Position numbers and translations under genes: made by a program | Origin: JBBDIP01 sp040880305 | Lineage (GTDB): Bacteria > Bacillota > Sulfobacillia > Fermentithermobacillales > Fermentithermobacillaceae | Assembly (NCBI GenBank): GCA_040880305.1 | Contig: JBBDIP010000048.1 | Span: 1 to 16,510 of the forward strand | DNA: 16,510 nt | Direction of reading: 5' to 3' | The notes under the pieces: model-generated | Databases searched by the model: none | What the model saw: only the letters and a program-made list of their open reading frames with translations | What the model was told of the DNA's origin: nothing | Part shown: positions 12,700-16,510 of the stretch, piece by piece | Layout of the letters: each line of letters opens with the position of its first letter | Numbering within the stretch: position 1 is the first letter of the stretch

Positions 12700-12727
12700 T
12701 AAATCTTAGAGCGTGCTTTGACGATGA
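12700..12727 (+). promoter_or_regulatory. Possible sigma-D promoter for flgM
   Basis: TAAA (12700-12703), a 16-nt spacer and GACGATGA (12720-12727) partly fit TAAA-N14-16-GCCGATAT: 4 of 4 and 5 of 8. It lies in the 75-nt gap before flgM. In Bacillus flgM also has an internal sigma-D promoter, so the position fits. Confidence 0.4.
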
Positions 12728-12772
12728 ATACGGTGGAGTACGGCGAACTTACACAGAGGGTGATGCGATTTG

Positions 12773-13072
12773 ATGATTTCGAGAGCACAGATAGGGCAGA
12801 TCCTCAAGGTTTACAAGGCCCAGGGCATTGCGTCCCCGCTTTCAAAAGCGGAGGGAGTCTCGTCCGGGTCGACCTTGAAGGACGACATCAATCTTTCGTT
12901 CAGCCCCTCCGACCTCACGAGGGTCAGGGAACTGGTTCAGAAGCTGCCTGATGTACGCCTCGACAAGGTAGAGTCCATCGCTCGCGAGATTGAGGCGGGC
13001 ACCTACAAGGTCGATTCCATGCAGGTGGCCGACAAGATGATGGGTAGGCTCTTGGCCGACAAACTCAAATAG
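12773..13072 (+). CDS. flgM: Anti-sigma-28 factor FlgM
   Basis: Holds the flagellar sigma factor (sigma-D) inactive until the hook-basal body is finished. The 99 residues have the family layout: N-terminal MISRAQIGQILKVYKAQG, a flexible middle, and the sigma-binding helical C-terminal half with LSFSPSDLTRVRELVQKLPD (41-60), VRLDKVESIAREIEAGTYKV (61-80) and DSMQVADKMM (81-90). The ATG at 12773 fits the family N-terminus; a TTG one codon earlier (12770) is better spaced from the GAGGGTG RBS and could be the true start. The next gene encodes its usual partner, FlgN. Confidence 0.92.
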   Translation: MISRAQIGQILKVYKAQGIASPLSKAEGVSSGSTLKDDINLSFSPSDLTRVRELVQKLPDVRLDKVESIAREIEAGTYKVDSMQVADKMMGRLLADKLK

Positions 13073-13100
13073 GACCTCCCAACCCCATAGGAGTGCGCTA

Positions 13101-13487
13101 ATGACCAGTATGAGGAATCTTAGTTTCATATTGTCCGAAATTGGGTCCGCGATGGACGCTCTACTGGATCTCGCCGGCAAGAAGTCGGACGTCCTGGTGG
13201 AGCGTAACATCGCCGGACTGGAAAAACTGATTCCCTCGGAACAGGACTTGGTGGTGAAGCTGGAGGCGCTCGAAAAGGAGCGCAGAGCAGCCGCCGCCGA
13301 GATGACTGGCCCGGATAGTCCCGAGATAGACCGCCTCCGGCAGTCGCTCAAAGAAAAAGCGAAGCGGATCGCCGAGACAAATGAGCGAAATCGGGGGCTC
13401 CTTCGCAGGGGGCTCGATATCGTGCAGTACGAGCTCAAACTCTTCTTTCAGGAAGGCAAGCCGCTGGTATTCGACCACCGCGTCTGA
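13101..13487 (+). CDS. flgN: Flagellar export chaperone FlgN
   Basis: Cytoplasmic chaperone expected to deliver the hook-junction proteins FlgK and FlgL, encoded directly downstream, to the flagellar export gate. The 128 residues are largely helical and charged: the first half has LAGKKSDVLVERNIAGLEKL followed by EQDLVVKLEALEKERRAA, and the second half has LRQSLKEKAKRIAETNERNR then LLRRGLDIVQYELKLFF, a pattern of long antiparallel helices typical of FlgN. FlgN sequences diverge strongly, so context between flgM and flgK carries much of the weight. RBS GGAG lies about 7 nt before the ATG. Confidence 0.87.
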   Translation: MTSMRNLSFILSEIGSAMDALLDLAGKKSDVLVERNIAGLEKLIPSEQDLVVKLEALEKERRAAAAEMTGPDSPEIDRLRQSLKEKAKRIAETNERNRGLLRRGLDIVQYELKLFFQEGKPLVFDHRV

Positions 13488-13533
13488 CGGAGGGTCGGTA
13501 TCGCCTTAAGGCAGCAGTAGGGGGGTGCCCCGC

Positions 13534-14928
13534 ATGTCCATGTTCTCAATCTTCGAGATCGGCAAATCCGCTCTTTTGGCAGCCAGAAAGACTATGGATG
13601 TCACAAGCCACAACATAGCCAACTCAGCCACGCCTGGTTACTCAAGGCAAGAGGCAGTCCTCGAACCGTTGATCCAGCAAGAAGCCCCGGTGTCGGGCAT
13701 GGGCGTCAAGGTTATCCAGATAAGGCGTCTTCGCGACTTCTTCACCGACTCAGTCCTGCGCAACGAGAACGCCAGCAGGGCTTCCTTTGCAGTGCAGAAG
13801 GACGTCATGGATCAACTTCAGGTCCTCTCAGCCGAGTCGTCGGACAGCGGCCTTCGGACCGCCATTGAGGGGTTCTGGGCCGGGTGGCAGGAACTCTCCA
13901 TCGACCCTGACTCTGTGCCGGCCCAAGCGTCGCTCGTCGAAAAGGGTCGGTCTCTCATAGACATGTTTGCGCATATGGACGGGCAAATCGAGTCACTCCA
14001 GGATGATCTGGACGCCAGCATTGACGCCAACGTAGAGAGAGTCAACGTGCTCTCAGAAAGAGTGGTCGCCCTAAACGGGGAGATCGGGAGGGCGTCGGCT
14101 AGGCACGACCCAATAGGTGACCTGCTGGACCGCAGAGACCTCCTCCTCGACGAGATATGCGAGATTTCGGGCGCAACCGTGTCGCGTGTCAACGATGGGA
14201 CCCAGGCGGTCAAGGTGAGCATCGGTGGGTTCCCCGTTGTGGACCGCGACGTCTCCTACAAGATCGGGGTCGCCCACGGTGCGCCCGTCCATTACACGTG
14301 GATAGACAGGTCCGGAGCCGTTCAGGACATGGGAGGCGTAGGGGGGCGCTTGGGCGGCCTTTCTACCGCCAGAGACGATCTGGCGAGTTCTTTCAAACAG
14401 AACCTGGAGGCCCTCTTGAGCGACATCGTTACGTCGGTCAACACCCAGTACGCCGCAGGGGTGATCCCCACCGGTGATCCCCTGAACCCAGCCGCCCCTC
14501 CGGATCCCTTGGAATTCTTCACGGTCGGCGATGTGACCGACTACCTGGGCTCGGCGCAGGTGGCAGCCGCTATCGTGGCCGACCCCTCCAGGATCGCGGT
14601 CTGGGACGGCGATGTAGCCGCGCCGGGCAACGGGCTCAACGCCCTGGAGATCGCCGAATTCCTCGAGAGCGTACCCGTGGACAGATGGACTGCGATAGTC
14701 GGGCAGATGGGCTCGAGAGGACAGAGGATCGTGAGCGGTCTTGAGACCCAGGATCTCCTGGTCAAAGAGATTCAGAACCGCAAGGACTCGGTTAGCGGAG
14801 TCTCCATCGATGAAGAGATGGCCAACCTCGTACGTGAACAGCACGCGTTCAACGCCGCGAGCCGTCTCATCAGCACCGCCGACGAACTCATCGACACCGT
14901 CATCAACAGAATGGGAGCGGGGAGGTAG
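13534..14928 (+). CDS. flgK: Flagellar hook-associated protein 1 (FlgK)
   Basis: First hook-filament junction protein. The 464 residues have the conserved axial ends: N-terminal IFEIGKSALLAARKTMDVTS, HNIANSATPGYSRQEA and C-terminal VSIDEEMANLVREQHAFNAA with ASRLISTADELIDTVINRM. The middle carries family elements such as FWAGWQELSIDPDS, LNGEIGRAS and DLLDRRDLLLDEICEISGA. The ATG at 13534 matches the family start and has GGGGGGTG about 6 nt upstream; a GTG at 13525 lies inside that RBS. It is somewhat shorter than the Bacillus protein of about 507, the difference being in the variable centre. flgL follows 6 nt later. Confidence 0.95.
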   Translation: MSMFSIFEIGKSALLAARKTMDVTSHNIANSATPGYSRQEAVLEPLIQQEAPVSGMGVKVIQIRRLRDFFTDSVLRNENASRASFAVQKDVMDQLQVLSAESSDSGLRTAIEGFWAGWQELSIDPDSVPAQASLVEKGRSLIDMFAHMDGQIESLQDDLDASIDANVERVNVLSERVVALNGEIGRASARHDPIGDLLDRRDLLLDEICEISGATVSRVNDGTQAVKVSIGGFPVVDRDVSYKIGVAHGAPVHYTWIDRSGAVQDMGGVGGRLGGLSTARDDLASSFKQNLEALLSDIVTSVNTQYAAGVIPTGDPLNPAAPPDPLEFFTVGDVTDYLGSAQVAAAIVADPSRIAVWDGDVAAPGNGLNALEIAEFLESVPVDRWTAIVGQMGSRGQRIVSGLETQDLLVKEIQNRKDSVSGVSIDEEMANLVREQHAFNAASRLISTADELIDTVINRMGAGR

Positions 14929-14934
14929 CTTAGC

Positions 14935-15744
14935 ATGCGCATGACAAACCTCACAATGGAGCGAAACCTCCTGTTCAACCTCAGCGCTTCCGAGGAGCGT
15001 CTCCAGAAGCTTCAGGACATGGCGACCTCGGGGATGAAGTTTCAGAAACCCCAGGACGACCCAGTGGGCGTTCAGCGGTCGATGAGCCTTCGCAACGACA
15101 GGGTCAGGAATGACCAGTACCTGAAGAACCTGAGCCGGTCCAAATCGTGGATGGAATACACCGAGCAAGCGCTCTCGGAACTGACCGCCACTTTGGGAAG
15201 GGCGCAGGAGCTGGGGTTAGGGGGTATCAACGGGACGACCCCTCAGCACGCCAGGGACGCAATCGCCGAAGAGGTGCGCCAGCTCCGGGAGGAAGTCGAC
15301 TCTTTGGCGGGCAGGACAATGGAGGGCAGGACGGTCCTCACTGGCACAATGCCGACTTGGAAGGTCGGGGACAACCTCACGATGACTACCGAGGACCTGA
15401 CCGGGCTCCTGGCTGATGCCAGCACGTTCCTCTCAAACCTTGAAGACGGGCTGCGGGGGGTCGGCGGTCAGGACGCCAGGGTAGCCATGACCAATCTGGA
15501 GTCCACTGGCGACAAGGTGTTGGCCCGTAGAGCCACCAATGGCGCCCGGGTCACCAGGGTAGAAACGCTGGAAACCAAGCTTACGTCGCTCGACATCGAG
15601 TACAGGAGGCTGCTCTCCGACGTCGAGGACATCGATATCACTGAGGTAATCGTCAAACTGAAGAGCGCCGAGGCTGCCTTCCAGGCCGCCCTCGGGGCGG
15701 GGGCCAAGTTGATTCAGCCTAGCCTGCTGGATTATCTCAAGTAA
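14935..15744 (+). CDS. flgL: Flagellar hook-associated protein 3 (FlgL)
   Basis: Second junction protein, between FlgK and the filament; flagellin-like. The 269 residues start MRMTNLTMERNLLFNLSASE, continue with ERLQKLQDMATSGMKFQKPQ and DDPVGVQRSMSLRN, and include the family stretch QLREEVDSLAGRTMEGRTVL. They end with the helical AEAAFQAALGAGAKLIQPSL, as in FlgL. It is a little shorter than the Bacillus protein (about 298), mostly in the central variable domain. A strong RBS (GGGGAGGT) overlaps the flgK stop region. fliW follows 21 nt later; the yviE gene found here in Bacillus is missing. Confidence 0.93.
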   Translation: MRMTNLTMERNLLFNLSASEERLQKLQDMATSGMKFQKPQDDPVGVQRSMSLRNDRVRNDQYLKNLSRSKSWMEYTEQALSELTATLGRAQELGLGGINGTTPQHARDAIAEEVRQLREEVDSLAGRTMEGRTVLTGTMPTWKVGDNLTMTTEDLTGLLADASTFLSNLEDGLRGVGGQDARVAMTNLESTGDKVLARRATNGARVTRVETLETKLTSLDIEYRRLLSDVEDIDITEVIVKLKSAEAAFQAALGAGAKLIQPSLLDYLK

Positions 15745-15765
15745 CAGCGACGGGGAGGAATTTTT

Positions 15766-16218
15766 GTGCAGATTGAGACCAAGAGGTTTGGGACGCTGGA
15801 AGTGGACCCTGGTAACGTCCTGACCTTTCCCGAAGGTCTTATCGGTTTTCCCGATTACCACGAGTTCGTCGTGGTTGACTTCAAGGTTAAGGATGAGTGC
15901 GTGAGGTGGCTGCAGGCCGTGTCAGAGCCGGCGCTTGGCTTTGTCACCCTGGATCCCAAGGCGGTCTTCCCCGATTACGATCCCGAGGTCTGCGCTAAGG
16001 ACCTGTCGTCCCTGGATTCGAGCCCCGATGACATGATGCTGCTTTCAGTAGTGACGGTCCCCAAGGACATACGCAAGATGACGGCCAACCTTCAGGCCCC
16101 TCTGGTGATTAGCCCCAAGAAGAGGGTGGGGCGGCAGGTGATCGTAACGTCGCCGGAGTATACCACAAAGCACTACGTCTTCAGCGCTGTTTCCAGCTTG
16201 TCGCAAAGGACTGGTTAA
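15766..16218 (+). CDS. fliW: Flagellar assembly factor FliW
   Basis: Small cytoplasmic regulator that binds flagellin when it accumulates and otherwise binds and antagonises CsrA, giving feedback on flagellin translation (known from Bacillus). The 150 residues begin with the family pattern MQIETKRFGTLEVDPGNVLT then FPEGLIGFPDYHEFVVVD (27-44), and carry WLQAVSEPALGFVTLDP and NLQAPLVISPKKRVGRQVIV. The start is a GTG with GGGGAGGA 6 nt upstream. csrA begins three bases after the stop, the usual fliW-csrA pair. Confidence 0.94.
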   Translation: MQIETKRFGTLEVDPGNVLTFPEGLIGFPDYHEFVVVDFKVKDECVRWLQAVSEPALGFVTLDPKAVFPDYDPEVCAKDLSSLDSSPDDMMLLSVVTVPKDIRKMTANLQAPLVISPKKRVGRQVIVTSPEYTTKHYVFSAVSSLSQRTG

Positions 16219-16221
16219 CCG

Positions 16222-16467
16222 ATGCTTGTTCTGACCCGGAAGCAGGGCCAAGCCATCAAGATCGGCGACGATATCGTCATACGTGTCACCGAGGTGAGAG
16301 GCCGAGGCGCCAAAGCCCTGGTCAAGATAGGCATTCAAGCGCCTTCCGGCACCAAAGTGCTCCGGGAGGAAGTCCTCGTCGAGGTTGCCGAGGAAATGGC
16401 TTTGGCCAAGGACCCCACTTTCGAGCTCTTCCAGCTAAAGGATCCTAAAGACAGGCTAAGAGACTAG
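16222..16467 (+). CDS. csrA: Carbon storage regulator / translational repressor CsrA
   Basis: RNA-binding dimer that blocks ribosome access by binding GGA-containing leader hairpins; in Bacillus its target is flagellin mRNA. The start MLVLTRKQGQAIKIGDDIVI is typical, with RNA-contact residues Leu4 and Arg6. The second contact region IGIQAPSGTKVLREEV is present with Arg48 standing for the usual Arg44. The shift is due to about four extra residues in the loop (EVRG-RGAKAL-VKIGI, 24-38). At 81 residues it is longer than the usual 60-75, with an acidic/basic tail after 60. FliW-binding C-terminal extensions are known in Gram-positive CsrA. It starts 3 nt after fliW. Confidence 0.92.
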   Translation: MLVLTRKQGQAIKIGDDIVIRVTEVRGRGAKALVKIGIQAPSGTKVLREEVLVEVAEEMALAKDPTFELFQLKDPKDRLRD

Positions 16468-16485
16468 GAAACGCGGCCTGTTTCC
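16467..16485 (+). other. Short inverted repeat after csrA
   Basis: GGAAAC / GTTTCC, a 6-bp stem with a 7-nt loop, begins on the last base of the csrA stop codon. No U-tract is visible. It may be a weak 3' hairpin. The remaining 25 bases to the window end hold no gene. Confidence 0.3.
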
Positions 16486-16510
16486 GCTCCTCCAGCCTAA
16501 ACTGACCCCC

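Noticed and set aside
12718..12951. 77-codon frame overlapping flgM
   Set aside because: Another frame of flgM with no family pattern; flgM is clear and has family motifs throughout.
14071..15168. 365-codon minus-strand frame opposite flgK and flgL
   Set aside because: Long antisense frames are expected in GC-rich genes; its translation is rich in His/Arg/Gly with no domain, while flgK and flgL on the plus strand are certain.

Overview
The window reads as chromosomal DNA from a GC-rich, endospore-forming, motile Gram-positive bacterium of the Firmicutes (Clostridia-like). Three things support this: sporulation genes (a SpoIIQ-like LytM protein and SpoIIID), a flagellar gene order close to that of Bacillus and Clostridia, and G-rich Shine-Dalgarno sequences with frequent GTG and TTG starts. 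I cannot name the genus. Most of the window is densely packed with recognisable genes; the less ordinary DNA lies in the first 1 kb and in the tupA leader.

Layout. (1) 1-491: the 5' end of an IS3-type transposase on the minus strand runs off the left edge and abuts a glyoxalase/VOC gene that has lost its start and carries at least one frameshift. (2) 492-1041: no gene. It holds a striking repeat array: three copies of a palindrome (AGTGCCTAT-3 nt-ATAGGCACT), each followed 7-8 nt later by TTATGTNAAC, interleaved with two pairs of the inverse motif GTTNACATAA, each pair 42 nt apart. (3) 1042-3308, minus strand: a tungstate-type ABC transporter operon, tupA-tupB-tupC. It has a leader of about 275 nt with an extended -10 promoter and a strong terminator-like hairpin ahead of tupA, so attenuation or a riboswitch is likely. 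(4) 3672-5847, plus strand: a SpoIIQ-like protein behind a very good forespore sigma-F type promoter, then spoIIID, then an mreB/mbl homologue. (5) 5958-7753: the rod genes flhO (flgF-like) and flhP (flgG-like) and a stand-alone FlgJ-type rod-binding domain, behind a likely sigma-D promoter. (6) 7775-9463: fabZ and metK. (7) 9533-12279: a small unknown membrane-anchored protein, a membrane GAF-GGDEF diguanylate cyclase and comFC. (8) 12305-16467: the late flagellar cluster yvyF-flgM-flgN-flgK-flgL-fliW-csrA. The window ends just where a flagellin gene would be expected.

How the genes work together. The right-hand two thirds correspond to two Bacillus subtilis neighbourhoods (spoIIID-mbl-flhO-flhP-fabZ and comF-yvyF-flgM-flgN-flgK-flgL-fliW-csrA) joined through metK and a GGDEF gene. 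Flagellar checkpoints are well represented: FlgM would hold sigma-D until the hook is complete, FlgN would chaperone FlgK and FlgL, and FliW and CsrA would set flagellin translation. The diguanylate cyclase sits where comFA/comFB sit in Bacillus, which places c-di-GMP signalling next to motility genes. I found no clearly new multi-gene system. The best candidates for something undescribed are the 562-967 repeat array and the tupA leader.
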